Below, piece after piece: positions 1 to 8,691 of a DNA stretch of 64,000 nt. Every line of letters starts with the position of its first letter. The stretch's first letter is position 1. The position numbers and the translations under genes are program-made. The DNA comes from Desulfobacterales bacterium (GTDB lineage: Bacteria; Desulfobacterota; Desulfobacteria; Desulfobacterales; SpSt-501), in assembly GCA_030834695.1 (NCBI GenBank), contig JAUQXK010000101.1, positions 1 to 64,000 of the forward strand. The letters are read 5' to 3'. The notes below the pieces were generated by a model, which saw only the letters and a list, made by a program, of their open reading frames with translations, was not told where the DNA came from and did not search any database.

Positions 1-453
1 CCGCTGGATTCGTCGCGCGAGCCGGAAAAGCCGGCCTTCAAACCGGTTCCGCCGGGATCCTATCCGTCCGCCGCCATCATTCTGCTCACCGACGGCCAGT
101 CGAACGTCGGCCCCAACCCCATCGAGGCCGCCCGAATGGCATCCGAGCGCGGCGTGCGGGTCTTCACCGTCGGATTCGGTACGGCCGAAGGCGAGATCCT
201 GCGGTTTGAGGGCTGGTCCATGCGCGTGCGGTTGGACGAAGAGACCCTCAAAAGCATAGCCGACCTTACCCGGGGAGAGTATTTTTATGCGGGCAGCGCG
301 TCGGACCTGAAAAAGGTCTATCAGACCTTGAGCTCCCGGCTGGTCCTGGAAACCAAGGAAACCGAGATCACCGCGTTGTTCTGCGCGGCGGCGGCCGTGA
401 TGGTGCTTTGCGCGGGCCTGCTGTCCATCCTTTGGTTTAATCGGATTTTTTGA
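1..453 (+). CDS. VWA-domain membrane protein, C-terminal part
   Basis: The reading frame is open from the left edge, so the true start lies outside the window. The visible part is the second half of a von Willebrand factor A domain: the stretch IILLTDGQSNVGPNP near the start is a typical beta-strand/metal-site loop (TDG), followed by VRVFTVGFGT. A hydrophobic segment (ALFCAAAAVMVLCAGLLSIL) lies at the extreme C-terminus with only a few residues after it, which gives a C-terminal membrane anchor as in BatA/BatB-type Bat operon proteins. A VWA domain facing the periplasm is inferred. The protein substrate or complex is unknown because the N-terminus is missing. Confidence 0.85.
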   Translation, partial: PLDSSREPEKPAFKPVPPGSYPSAAIILLTDGQSNVGPNPIEAARMASERGVRVFTVGFGTAEGEILRFEGWSMRVRLDEETLKSIADLTRGEYFYAGSASDLKKVYQTLSSRLVLETKETEITALFCAAAAVMVLCAGLLSILWFNRIF

Positions 454-505
454 CCGCACGCCGGAGCCGTGCGGGCGCAATGAACCCTTCAATGGAGAAA
501 CCATC

Positions 506-976
506 ATGAGCCGGAAAATTCTAGTTGCGTTCGACGACTCGGAAAACGCCATGCGGGCCGTCGAGTACGTTGCCGGGCTGTTGAGCAAGGACTGTCGGAT
601 CACGCTGTTCTCCGTGGTTCAGGACACCGCCTCCATCTGCGACATGCAGAGCCCGGAACTGACGCCCTATTTCAAATCCCAACAGGATTCGTTCTGCGTG
701 CTGGAGGAAAAGAAGAAGCAGATTCTCAGCGCCGCTCAGGTGAAAGCCAAAGCGATTCTGACGGCCGGCGGATTCCCGGACGATCGGATTCGCCTCAAAT
801 CCGAGCCGAAGAAGAAGGGCATTGCGCGGGATATCGTGACCGAGGCGCAGACGGGCTACGACCTGGTCGTCTTGGGCCGCCGCGGGCTGGCGGGGATCCG
901 GGAATTCTTCATGGGCAGCGTTTCCCAGAAGGTTCTGAGTCTGGCTCAGGAACTTCCGATTCTGATCGTCAGCTGA
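506..976 (+). CDS. Universal stress protein, UspA family
   Basis: This 156-residue single-domain protein has the usual Usp length. The N-terminus KILVAFDDSENAMRAVEY is the first strand of the fold. Near the C-terminus LGRRGLAGIREFFMGS fits the G-2x-G-9x-G(S/T) ATP-binding motif of ATP-binding Usp proteins. It is expected to be cytoplasmic and to act in stress or energy-state responses. The ATG is preceded by a GGAGAA Shine-Dalgarno at about 492. It converges on the next gene with an 17-base gap and no clear terminator. The specific physiological role cannot be read from the sequence. Confidence 0.93.
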   Translation: MSRKILVAFDDSENAMRAVEYVAGLLSKDCRITLFSVVQDTASICDMQSPELTPYFKSQQDSFCVLEEKKKQILSAAQVKAKAILTAGGFPDDRIRLKSEPKKKGIARDIVTEAQTGYDLVVLGRRGLAGIREFFMGSVSQKVLSLAQELPILIVS

Positions 977-993
977 TCCTCCCATACCGTCTA

Positions 994-3900
994 TCAACGG
1001 TTTTGGGCCGCCAGCATCCGGTAGAGGATCACGGCAAGGAGAACCAACCAGACGATCAGCCATCCGACCGGGACGGCGGCGTGCGGCTGCAGTGCTTTCT
1101 CGAGATTGAGGCGAAAGGGTGAATCGCCGATTAAAAAGGTCAGGTCCACAGCACCAGCCCTGGTCGCTGACGGCAGTTTCAGCCGGCGGCTGTAAGTACC
1201 GTCCAGGTGGTCGATGGCCGGCTGCGTGAACTCACCGGCCGTTGCTTCCCAGAGAATGAGGTGCTGCCGGCCCGGCCCCAAGAGGTTGCCGTAGTCGTCG
1301 GTCGGGCGCAAGGTGATCTCAAACGTATCAAACCCCTTTTCCCCGGCGGGCAGCCGGATCACGCCGGCATGGACGGCATCGGCCTTCATCGGGATGTGCC
1401 GTTCGAGGCGTTGATTCCGATCGAAGGGGAGCCCTCTCGCGGTTCTGCCCGAAGCGTTGAACTCGAAAGCATAAGTGCCAGCCACCGTCGCCCCCTCGTA
1501 CCGGCCGGTGTAGACCCCGTCTCCCGCTGCCGAATCTCCGTGGGTGCCGTCGTCGTAGAGCCGCACGGTATCCAGAACGGTGCCTCCGGCAAACGGCTGC
1601 TTCCTGAACTCCGTCAGGTATATGATTTTGCGCAACAACGGTGAGAGCGCCTCGCCGTTGCGCGTTTCCGCCACTTGACCGAGTTCCTCCATGCCGACCC
1701 GCGACTCCCCCAGCCAGTTTCCAAGCGCCAGCTGCGGCCGGGCCACGCGGGCCCAGACCGTTGCCGGCAGGGCCGGCGGCCGCCCGTTTTGAGTGAGTTG
1801 GGCCGTCAGGGTGAGGGTCGCGCCGGTGCGGGCCGCCTGCACGGCAACGCTGCCCCTGAGGGCGAGTGCCGAGTCGGTCACCACGCTCCACTGATAGGGC
1901 ACCGCCTTTTTGGAAGGCCCCTCCGGTTCCAAGGCCAGCTCCAGCGACCATGGTTGACCGGAAACCCGGCCGGGCAGGTTCAAGAAGGCTGAATCGATTT
2001 TGACCAGCGCAAAGGTCGGCCCGTCGCGGAAACTGACGCCGGGAAGGGTTTGGCGGAAGGCGACTTCACGGCCGTCGGAGGCCCGGATGACGAGGTCGGG
2101 CCGCTGTTTCAGGGGGCCGGCCCAGCTTACGAACACGGCCACCTTGCGGTCCAGATCCGAGACGAAGAATTCGTGGCGGTTGCGCTCGCCGGGAAGAATC
2201 CGACCGGCCGGGTCGGCGGCGGCTTCCAGCTGCAAAGCATCCACCAGGATCGATTTATAGGCGGCCTGCAACGCCGTGGCCGGATCCCAGGCCAGCGGGT
2301 CGAACCCCGCTGCGGCGGTTACATCGTAATATCCTCCCTGGGTTTGCGCAGCCAGCTGCCCCAGCGCATCGTTTGGGACTTCACCGGCCTGGCCGAAGCC
2401 GATCGCATAGGTCCGGACGGCGTTCGCCGCGAGGGTGTCGATCGCATGATCGATGTCATCGAGATCGGAATCGATCGGGCAATTATGGAACCCGTCGCTC
2501 AAAAGCACGAGCGCTTTGCGGTCTTCGGAGCCGAACATGCCGGCGGCGGTGCCGAGCGCCGCCAGCAGAGGGGTGTTGCCGGCGGCCGTCAATCCGGGGA
2601 TGGTGCTTTCGATCGCGGCTGAGATGGAGTCCTCTCGCACGGGGGCCATCGGGGTGATGACCTCGCCGGCGCAGCCCTGGTAGAGTTGGCGCGGGAACCG
2701 AGCGATCCCGAAGACCGCCCGGCACGGATTGAAAAACTGCAGCATGTCCAGGAACGGTACGGCCGCCTGGCGCGCCAGCGTCAAGCGCTGCTGGGCGGCA
2801 TCCACGCCGGGAACTCCCTCGTGGTTCCAGGTCATGCTGCCGGACGTGTCGAACAGCAGGGCGACGGCGGTGTCGGGCGGTTGGGTGACGGGCGGCGGGA
2901 TCACGGGCACGCCGCCGACCAGGCTGAAGCCGGTGCCGGGTGCCGGGGCCTGATGATGAGCCGCGGTAAAGAGCGCCCTGAAAATCACCTCCGGGTGGTG
3001 AACCGTGTTTTGGTGCCGGGCGAATTTATCGCGGGTCTCCTGACCGATGAGAGGTTCGAGCCAGTCGGGGATGGAGAGGGCGGCCGGCTGGGTGGGAATC
3101 ACGATATCGTCCAGGTTGACGGCATCCGGTGCCAGATTCTTAGCCAGCACCCGTCCCTGGCAATCACCGGACGGGCCGCTGCCCCCGACAAAATCTCCGT
3201 TCTCGGCGGCATAGATGGTCGTATAAAGAACCCCTTGATCCGCTGCGGTTCCATTCGAGCGGCTGCCGGGCGCTTCGCTGGGGTAAAATCCGGGCAGGGA
3301 ATCGCTGTCTTCGATGGGATGGCCGTTGAGGTTCGCGATGTAATTCAAGGTCGCGTCCCCGAACGGAGTGCACAGGGAGCTGTAGCCGTTGTTGAGCTGG
3401 CGTGCCGACGGGTAGCCTGACGACCCGCTCAGCCCCGGCCAGTTGAGACCGTGGTTGGGGGGCGCGATCGCGATGAACTCCGAAACCGGGATCGGTTCTC
3501 CCGCATCGTGGAGCTGCTTCAGATAGCGGCGCGTGCTGATGGTGCCCTTGCTGTAGGCGATGATGGCCAATTTGAGGTCGGGGTTGTTGGGGTCTTTCAG
3601 CCGCTGCCGGGCGCGGATCAGATCCACCGCTTCCTGGATCTGGGCTGCGTCCTCGTCGACAGAGCGCTCATGGTCGGCCTCCGCATCGCCGAAGTGCAGG
3701 TAGTAGGGCTCGATGCCCAGGCAGAGGTTTTCCGGCAGATCCAAGGCGCTCTTGAACGAGGTCAGACCGTCGATGCTGTCGTGGAAATTCTTCCGGTAGT
3801 TGGGATGCTGGGGGTCCGGGCTCGGATCATGGCCGTGCACGAAGAGAACCGCGAGGCGATGGCGGGGCGGTGTCAGATCGCTCTCGATCAGTTCGGTGCC

Positions 3901-4005
3901 GTCGGCCGAAAAAACCGTCACGGCACCCGCCCAAAAGGGAAGTGCCAGGCCGACGGTCAACCCAGCAACCAACATCAACGAAACTCTCCGTGCATGGTTC
4001 GTCAT
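994..4005 (-). CDS. Large exported lipase-like/VWA fusion protein
   Basis: I start at the ATG at 4005, not the upstream one at 4068, because GGAGG lies six bases upstream and the product then begins with a clean signal peptide (MTNHARRVSLMLVAGLTVGL). The protein has 1003 residues. Residues about 45-330 look like an alpha/beta hydrolase: LFVHGHDP, then a nucleophile-elbow-like AYSKGT with Ser152, then APPNHG. Residues about 380-570 form a VWA domain with MIDAS-like DTSGSM at Asp386 and LLSDG around 503-505. The rest is a beta-rich ectodomain ending in a single membrane helix (VPVGWLIVWLVLLAVILY). An envelope role is inferred. Substrate and catalytic activity are unknown. Confidence 0.85.
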   Translation of the reverse strand: MTNHARRVSLMLVAGLTVGLALPFWAGAVTVFSADGTELIESDLTPPRHRLAVLFVHGHDPSPDPQHPNYRKNFHDSIDGLTSFKSALDLPENLCLGIEPYYLHFGDAEADHERSVDEDAAQIQEAVDLIRARQRLKDPNNPDLKLAIIAYSKGTISTRRYLKQLHDAGEPIPVSEFIAIAPPNHGLNWPGLSGSSGYPSARQLNNGYSSLCTPFGDATLNYIANLNGHPIEDSDSLPGFYPSEAPGSRSNGTAADQGVLYTTIYAAENGDFVGGSGPSGDCQGRVLAKNLAPDAVNLDDIVIPTQPAALSIPDWLEPLIGQETRDKFARHQNTVHHPEVIFRALFTAAHHQAPAPGTGFSLVGGVPVIPPPVTQPPDTAVALLFDTSGSMTWNHEGVPGVDAAQQRLTLARQAAVPFLDMLQFFNPCRAVFGIARFPRQLYQGCAGEVITPMAPVREDSISAAIESTIPGLTAAGNTPLLAALGTAAGMFGSEDRKALVLLSDGFHNCPIDSDLDDIDHAIDTLAANAVRTYAIGFGQAGEVPNDALGQLAAQTQGGYYDVTAAAGFDPLAWDPATALQAAYKSILVDALQLEAAADPAGRILPGERNRHEFFVSDLDRKVAVFVSWAGPLKQRPDLVIRASDGREVAFRQTLPGVSFRDGPTFALVKIDSAFLNLPGRVSGQPWSLELALEPEGPSKKAVPYQWSVVTDSALALRGSVAVQAARTGATLTLTAQLTQNGRPPALPATVWARVARPQLALGNWLGESRVGMEELGQVAETRNGEALSPLLRKIIYLTEFRKQPFAGGTVLDTVRLYDDGTHGDSAAGDGVYTGRYEGATVAGTYAFEFNASGRTARGLPFDRNQRLERHIPMKADAVHAGVIRLPAGEKGFDTFEITLRPTDDYGNLLGPGRQHLILWEATAGEFTQPAIDHLDGTYSRRLKLPSATRAGAVDLTFLIGDSPFRLNLEKALQPHAAVPVGWLIVWLVLLAVILYRMLAAQNR

Positions 4006-4321
4006 GGCATGCCTCCGCGGAGGAGTTGTGAATGAAGGCCGAAAAGGATCTCTCGCATTCATAACCAAATTTGACTGAATTTGCTACATTGGGATTGCGC
4101 GCCGGCTGGCGGTCATGGCCGGGTGTTGAAAAAAGGCGTTTCAGGCCGTGGTCCCTATTTAGGACAGCGGCCCGATCAAGGGTGAGGCGGGGTAAAATTT
4201 CAGGGGCTTCAAAGGGCCGCCCCCCATGTCGGCAAAACGGCCGGTCGGGCGGATCATGCGGGGAAAAGCGCTGGGATCGGACGCACGTCGGGCGTTCGGT
4301 CCCAACGCTTTTTTTCGGCCT
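4006..4321. other. Intergenic region between two minus-strand genes
   Basis: No convincing gene is present in this 316-base stretch. It holds a bidirectional hairpin terminator (listed separately) and, at 4066-4083, a short inverted repeat CAAATT-N6-AATTTG that could be part of the promoter region of the minus-strand gene starting at 4005. The repeat is too short to assign. Confidence 0.5.
4267..4315 (-). terminator. Bidirectional Rho-independent terminator
   Basis: The arms AGCGCTGGGA (4267-4276) and TCCCAACGCT (4300-4309) form a ten-pair stem with one G-U pair. The hairpin is followed on the plus strand by a run of seven T and on the minus strand by TTTT. It lies just past the stop codon at 4322 of the minus-strand gene, so ending the GntR operon is its likely role. 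Confidence 0.75.
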
Positions 4322-4708
4322 TCACGGACAAAGGGCGGGGGAATTGAATCTGCGGGTTGCGGTCAAGGTCCAGGCGGACCTCAACCGTCCGTCACGGATG
4401 CCGTTGACCTCCACCCGGACATGGGGCGGCAGCTTTGCCGACAGTTTCTCCATCACATCCCATGCCTGCTCGCGCGAGCCGTCCAAGAGGTCGATCGCCA
4501 CCGAGCCCTTGCCCATGGATCGACTCGCGACGTTTATGGAATACAAACCCCGCAATTCCGGAGTGTTCAACTCCCGCAGAACGGCCAAGGTCAGCGCGGC
4601 TTCACGGCGATCACGTACGCGTCGGAGCGCCATAACAAAGACGATCGGGCCAAGCATGCAAAGAAACCCGAGCGCCAATTTGGCCATATTCAACAGCAAC
4701 GCATCCAT
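4322..4708 (-). CDS. Small membrane-anchored hypothetical protein
   Basis: This 128-residue protein is not recognised. Residues about 5-27 form one membrane helix (LNMAKLALGFLCMLGPIVFVMAL). A soluble domain follows with the pattern LNTPELRGLYSINVASR...VAIDLLDG...LSAKLPPHVRVEVNGIRDGRLRSAWTL. AAAGGAG lies seven bases before the ATG. It is the second gene of a two-gene operon with the GntR regulator, 21 bases apart, and a terminator follows it. Being the only co-transcribed partner, it is probably a target or effector of that regulator, but nothing shows its biochemical role. Confidence 0.7.
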   Translation of the reverse strand: MDALLLNMAKLALGFLCMLGPIVFVMALRRVRDRREAALTLAVLRELNTPELRGLYSINVASRSMGKGSVAIDLLDGSREQAWDVMEKLSAKLPPHVRVEVNGIRDGRLRSAWTLTATRRFNSPALCP

Positions 4709-4729
4709 TCCATGTCTCCTTTCGCAGGA

Positions 4730-5749
4730 TCAAGGAATCCGAACCGGCTCCGGAGCGCTTTCCCGGCTGTCGCCGCCGGAATTCATCTCCAGCAAGCGCG
4801 ATCGGAGCATGGCGATCCCCGCCTGGTCGATTCGTTTGTTGTCAACGACGAGCTCTTTGTTTTTTGGAACGAGGGTCCGGAGTCGGCTTTCAACCAGGCT
4901 CGAGCAGACAATCACGGACGCTTCGGCGATCATTTTCTCTATGCTGCCCTTCTTTTCAGCGCACCCGGTCATCACCTGCAGGTGCTTCAAACCCGCCCGC
5001 TGGATCGAAAGCTTCATGTTTTCCGACCCCGGCTTCGTGGTGCAGGCAACCCCGACCTTGGTACCATCGGGCAGCGCCGTCAGCCGCATCAGCGTGTCGA
5101 GGCTGGTATCCACCATGAGAGCGACCACTTCCATCCCGGACCCTTCCAGAAGGCTCTGGACCTCCCGAATATGGTAGAAGGTGGTGATGATCAGGCCATA
5201 GCGTTTCAGACTGGCCGGATCTTTTTTGACGGTCTTCTCGAAATCTTCAACCAGAATGGAATCCACCTGGATGGAGAGCTCTTTGGAAAGCTCGGAGCTG
5301 AAGAGATCAAGCTCGGGCCGACTGCATTCGATAAAAAGGGCGCTGACCCGTCGGGCCGGGCTGGTTCGCGAGGGGGCAGCCTGGGTTCGGGCATAAAGCG
5401 TGAGAAACACTTCCTCGGCGCTGAAGCCTAGCCTTTCGGCTTTTTCGAGGGCGTCGTCCACCACTTCCAGCAGCTTGTTCATGTGTTCCACCTTCGTTTT
5501 GGACTTCAGGGGCGTCGACGACACGAAAGTTCCCCGCCCCGGTTCGCAGGAAAGCAGCCCTTCCCGCTGCATGTCCGCAAACACCTTGGCCACCGTGTTC
5601 CGGTTGACCCGCAGAAAGCCGGCCAGCTGCCGTACGGTGGGCAGCTGGGTGCCGGAAGCCAATTGCCCCGACTGAATCAGATAAACCAGCTGTGCCTTGA
5701 GCTGGGTGTGGACGGGGAGCTGATTTTTTCGGTTGAGTTTGAGATCCAT
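4730..5749 (-). CDS. GntR-family transcriptional regulator
   Basis: I chose the ATG at 5749 (MDLKLNRKNQLPVHTQ); the alternative TTG at 5776 falls inside the operator. Residues about 1-80 are a GntR winged helix: LPVHTQLKAQLVYLIQSGQL, LPTVRQLAGFLRVNRNTVAKVF, then the wing EGLLSCEPGRGTFV. The remaining 250 residues are not a clear FCD, UTRA or aminotransferase domain. They have a Rossmann-like feel (LIITTFYHIREVQSLL, KVGVACTTKPGSENM, ASVIVCSSLVESRLR) and may be a periplasmic-binding-like sensor domain. The effector is unknown. A promoter with overlapping inverted repeats lies directly upstream, which implies autoregulation. Confidence 0.88.
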   Translation of the reverse strand: MDLKLNRKNQLPVHTQLKAQLVYLIQSGQLASGTQLPTVRQLAGFLRVNRNTVAKVFADMQREGLLSCEPGRGTFVSSTPLKSKTKVEHMNKLLEVVDDALEKAERLGFSAEEVFLTLYARTQAAPSRTSPARRVSALFIECSRPELDLFSSELSKELSIQVDSILVEDFEKTVKKDPASLKRYGLIITTFYHIREVQSLLEGSGMEVVALMVDTSLDTLMRLTALPDGTKVGVACTTKPGSENMKLSIQRAGLKHLQVMTGCAEKKGSIEKMIAEASVIVCSSLVESRLRTLVPKNKELVVDNKRIDQAGIAMLRSRLLEMNSGGDSRESAPEPVRIP

Positions 5750-5753
5750 CCGT

Positions 5754-5801
5754 ATTGTCCTAATGACATAGGACAATAGGACAATGCGGACGAGATGTCA
5801 A
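5754..5801 (-). promoter_or_regulatory. Autoregulated promoter and operator of the GntR gene
   Basis: Reading the minus strand, a perfect TTGACA -35 box (5801-5796) is separated by 17 bases from TATTGT (5778-5773). Over the -10 box lies the inverted repeat ATTGTCCTA (5754-5762) with TAGGACAAT (5769-5777), and TAGGACAAT is repeated directly at 5777-5785. A further TGTCCTATTG half-site is at 5819-5828. Overlap of promoter and repeats is what is expected for repression by the adjacent GntR protein. Binding itself is inferred. Confidence 0.7.
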
Positions 5802-5978
5802 GATGTCGTTCGAAGCGCTGTCCTATTGCAATCATCCGAACTGAAATTATTGTGGCATATACCCCCAGCCCTGAGGCCGGGCCTGATCGGATCATACGAT
5901 TGAAGACGGGCCTTCATGGGGACAATGTCATTGCTATGGTACCCGACGTTGACACGCGCGAAGAGGAGGTCCATCGCC

Positions 5979-6383
5979 ATGAAAAAATGGGCGATCATCA
6001 TTGCGGTTGCGTTAATGGCGTCCAGCGGCCTGGTGGCAGCCGGGGCGCTCGCTGCCGAGGCGGCGCGCATGGACAAGGATGAACTGCGGGCGAAACTCGG
6101 AGATCTGGATGTGGTGATCATCGACGTGAGATCCCACACGGACTGGCTTTTCAGCGGGGACAAGATCAAGGGCGCCCTGAGGGAAAACTACCGCGACTTC
6201 GAGGGATGGTACGCCAAATACCCCAAGGACAAGACCATCGCCCTGTACTGTGCCTGAAAGAACGAAGGCTCAAGCGCAAGTCTTGCGCTCAAATTCATCG
6301 AGAAGGGCTATCCCGCCGTCTTCGCGCTCAAGGGCGGCTGGGATGAATGGAAGAGAAGCGGGTATCCGATTGAACCCAAGTAG
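5979..6383 (+). CDS. Exported rhodanese-domain selenoprotein (UGA-encoded Sec93)
   Basis: The start ATG follows GAGGAGG by nine bases and encodes a signal peptide (MKKWAIIIAVALMASSGLVAAGALAA). A single rhodanese domain follows: DVVIIDVRS, then TIALYCA, then a TGA codon at 6255-6257. After it the same frame continues for 41 codons with rhodanese sequence (KNEGSSASLALKFIEKGY, then FALKGGWDEW) up to TAG at 6383. The TGA falls where periplasmic rhodaneses have the second Cys of a Cys-x-Cys active site, giving Cys91-Ala-Sec93, and a bSECIS-like hairpin follows. Total length is 134 residues. A thiol/selenol redox or sulfur-transfer role in the periplasm is inferred. Standard gene callers would truncate it at 6257. 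A plain nonsense mutation is the alternative. Confidence 0.82.
6255..6289 (+). promoter_or_regulatory. Candidate bacterial SECIS element
   Basis: Directly after the TGA, AGCGCAA (6273-6279) pairs perfectly with TTGCGCT (6283-6289) around the three-base loop GTC. The loop begins with G, 22 bases after the UGA. The known bSECIS model asks for a small apical loop with G among its first two bases, 16-37 bases downstream of the UGA, and all of these are met. Function depends on SelB, which is not in this window. Confidence 0.72.
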
Positions 6384-6384
6384 C

Positions 6385-7839
6385 TCATGAATTTTGGCGG
6401 GCGGCCTCGAGCCGGACCAGGTACGGCGGATCGATATCGCCGGTCACATACTTCCCGTCGAACATGGAACAATCGAATCCGGTCAAAGCCGGGTTCTCCG
6501 CGGTGACGCTGGCGATCAGATCCTCCAGGGACTGGTAGATCAGGCCATCGGCGCCGACGATCGCTTCCACTTCTCTTTCGCTGCGGGAGGACGCTATCAG
6601 CTCCTTCGACGACGGCATGTCAATGCCGTAAACGTTGGGATAACGCACCGGCGGGGCGGCGGAGGCAAAGTAGACCCTGCGCGCCCCGGCGCGGCGGGCC
6701 ATTCGGATGATTTGCCTCGCGGTCGTCCCGCGCACGATGGAATCATCCACCAGGAGCACATTCTTGCCCCTAAGCTCCATGCTGATGGGGTTAAGCTTCA
6801 TTTTCACGGCGGTTTCACGCGTCGTTTGGCCGCTCATGATGAAGGTGCGCCCGACAAAGCGGTTCTTCATGAATCCTTCATGGTAATCCACTCCCAGTCG
6901 CGAAGCCAACTGCAACGCCGACGTGCGGCTGGTGTCTGGGATGGGGATCACCACTTCGATATCGTGGTCCGGCCGCTCCCTCAGGATTTTGCGGGCCAAA
7001 CGATCGCCCATGCGCGAACGGGCCCGGTAGATCGATACCCCGTTCATGATCGAGTCCGGCCGGGCGAAGTAGACGTACTCGAAAATGCAGGGGGCCATCC
7101 GGGCACTGTCGCTGCAGGCCTGGGCTTTCCAGCTCCCGGCGGCATCAACGAATATCGCCTCCCCCGGGGCGAGGTCGCGAATCAGAGTGAACCCGAGAAC
7201 ATCCAGCGCCGCGCTTTCCGAGGCAATCATATAGTCCGCGCCGGCGGACGAACGGCGTTCGCCGAGCACCGCCGGCCGAATGCCGTGCGGATCGCGGAAC
7301 CCCAGCAGTCCGTAGCCGTTGATCAGGGCCACCACGGCGTACCCGCCGCGACATCGCCGGTGGAGGGCTTGAACCGCTGCGAAGACGTCCCCCGGCTCGG
7401 GCCTCCGCCGGGCGATTTTCTGCAGCTCGTTTGCCAAGACGTTCAACACCACCTCGGAGTCCGAGTCCGTGTTGATGTGGCGCAGATCGGTCTCGAACAA
7501 CTCGCGTTTCAACATTTCGGAGTTGGTCAGGTTTCCGTTGTGGGCGAGTGCGATCCCGTAGGGCGAGTTCACGTAGAACGGCTGGGCTTCCGCCGCCGAT
7601 GAGGACCCCGCCGTGGGGTAGCGCACGTGGCCGATGCCGACATTGCCGGACATTTGCTCCATGTGGCGCGCCTGGAACACGTCGCGCACCAGGCCCCTGG
7701 CTTTTCGCAGACGAAACTTTCCGTTGCGGCACGTGGCCATGCCAGCGGCGTCCTGTCCGCGGTGCTGAAGCACCAGCAAGGCGTTGTAGATATCCTGGCT
7801 GACATCCGTCTGGGAGACGATGCCGACAATGCCGCACAT
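6385..7839 (-). CDS. purF: Amidophosphoribosyltransferase
   Basis: This enzyme makes 5-phosphoribosylamine from PRPP and glutamine, the first committed step of purine synthesis. I start at the ATG at 7839, whose product begins MCGIVGIV. This places the glutaminase nucleophile at Cys2 with no propeptide, and GGAGG lies upstream. The N-terminal Ntn glutaminase domain covers about residues 2-235 ([15 protein letters not shown]). The PRTase domain follows with the PRPP loop [13 protein letters not shown]. The C-terminus [16 protein letters not shown] resembles proteobacterial PurF. At 484 residues the length is normal. It converges on the selenoprotein gene with a one-base gap. A longer start at 7914 is less likely. 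Confidence 0.96.
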   Translation of the reverse strand: MCGIVGIVSQTDVSQDIYNALLVLQHRGQDAAGMATCRNGKFRLRKARGLVRDVFQARHMEQMSGNVGIGHVRYPTAGSSSAAEAQPFYVNSPYGIALAHNGNLTNSEMLKRELFETDLRHINTDSDSEVVLNVLANELQKIARRRPEPGDVFAAVQALHRRCRGGYAVVALINGYGLLGFRDPHGIRPAVLGERRSSAGADYMIASESAALDVLGFTLIRDLAPGEAIFVDAAGSWKAQACSDSARMAPCIFEYVYFARPDSIMNGVSIYRARSRMGDRLARKILRERPDHDIEVVIPIPDTSRTSALQLASRLGVDYHEGFMKNRFVGRTFIMSGQTTRETAVKMKLNPISMELRGKNVLLVDDSIVRGTTARQIIRMARRAGARRVYFASAAPPVRYPNVYGIDMPSSKELIASSRSEREVEAIVGADGLIYQSLEDLIASVTAENPALTGFDCSMFDGKYVTGDIDPPYLVRLEAARQNS

Positions 7840-7961
7840 CGGGGTCCTCCCGCATTTCGGCGCGGTCGAAAAAATCGTGGCGGTATCCGTCCACACAGAT
7901 ACCGCCAGCGCCAAAACAACTCTGATTGTATTGGCGAGTCGGCCTCAGCCTTTCGCCCGAC

Positions 7962-8498
7962 CTAATTCGCGTGCGGGCTGGAGGATGATTCCGGCATCGC
8001 CTCCATCGGCGTTTCCGTCATCGGCATTGCCCGGTGCATTTCGGAGGCGGGTTCTTCACCGTAGTAGGCCCGGACCCTTTCCTCGTATTCGCCTTCCCTG
8101 AAATCCGCCCAACTCTCAAACGACGGCGCCGACGCGAACCGCTCCTGGCTGATGTTCACCACGAGCGCATCCTCCCGGAGCCGCGGGCTGGACTCTCGCC
8201 AGGGAATTGCGCAGAGCCTTTCGCCGAATCCAAGAACCCCGCCACTGGCAATAACGAGATAAGCAACCCGCCCGTCGCCGCTGAGGATGAGGTCGCTCAC
8301 TTTGCCCAAGAACTGATTCTGGTCGTTTGTCACCGAGCGGCCGATGATAACGCTGGCGCGGGGTATCGCCAGGCTAGTGCCGGCCCCCTGCATCGCTCCT
8401 TCGCCGCTCTTTTTTCCCATTTCCCCGGCGAGGAGCTCGGAACCGAACCCACCAAGAATCAGCATCATGACTGCCATCAAAGCGAACAGTCTCTTCAT
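7962..8498 (-). CDS. Exported PRC-barrel domain protein
   Basis: The 178-residue product starts with a signal peptide (MKRLFALMAVMMLILGGFGSELLAG), with GGAGG before the ATG. Residues about 45-115 form a PRC-barrel: ASVIIGRSVTNDQNQFLGKVSDLILSGDGRVAYLVIASGG, then LCAIPW. The tail is rich in Glu, Met, Pro and Ser (MHRAMPMTETPMEAMPESSSS). Stand-alone exported PRC-barrel proteins of this shape are common in sulfate reducers and other anaerobes, but their function is not established. No operon partner is evident. Confidence 0.85.
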   Translation of the reverse strand: MKRLFALMAVMMLILGGFGSELLAGEMGKKSGEGAMQGAGTSLAIPRASVIIGRSVTNDQNQFLGKVSDLILSGDGRVAYLVIASGGVLGFGERLCAIPWRESSPRLREDALVVNISQERFASAPSFESWADFREGEYEERVRAYYGEEPASEMHRAMPMTETPMEAMPESSSSPHAN

Positions 8499-8691
8499 GG
8501 CCCATTCCTCCGGTTACCATGTGAATACGCTCCCCCTGCAGATCGGGAAGCAAGATCGGGCGGATGCGGGCATCCGCCCGAGACAAAAGGATAAGATGAG
8601 GCGCAGGGGTTGGCAATGGGGGGCGTGTTTTCCGGGCCCGGCGCTCCGCGCCGCGTCATCGGCCGGGTGGCTGGGTTTTCGCGCCGGCAGG

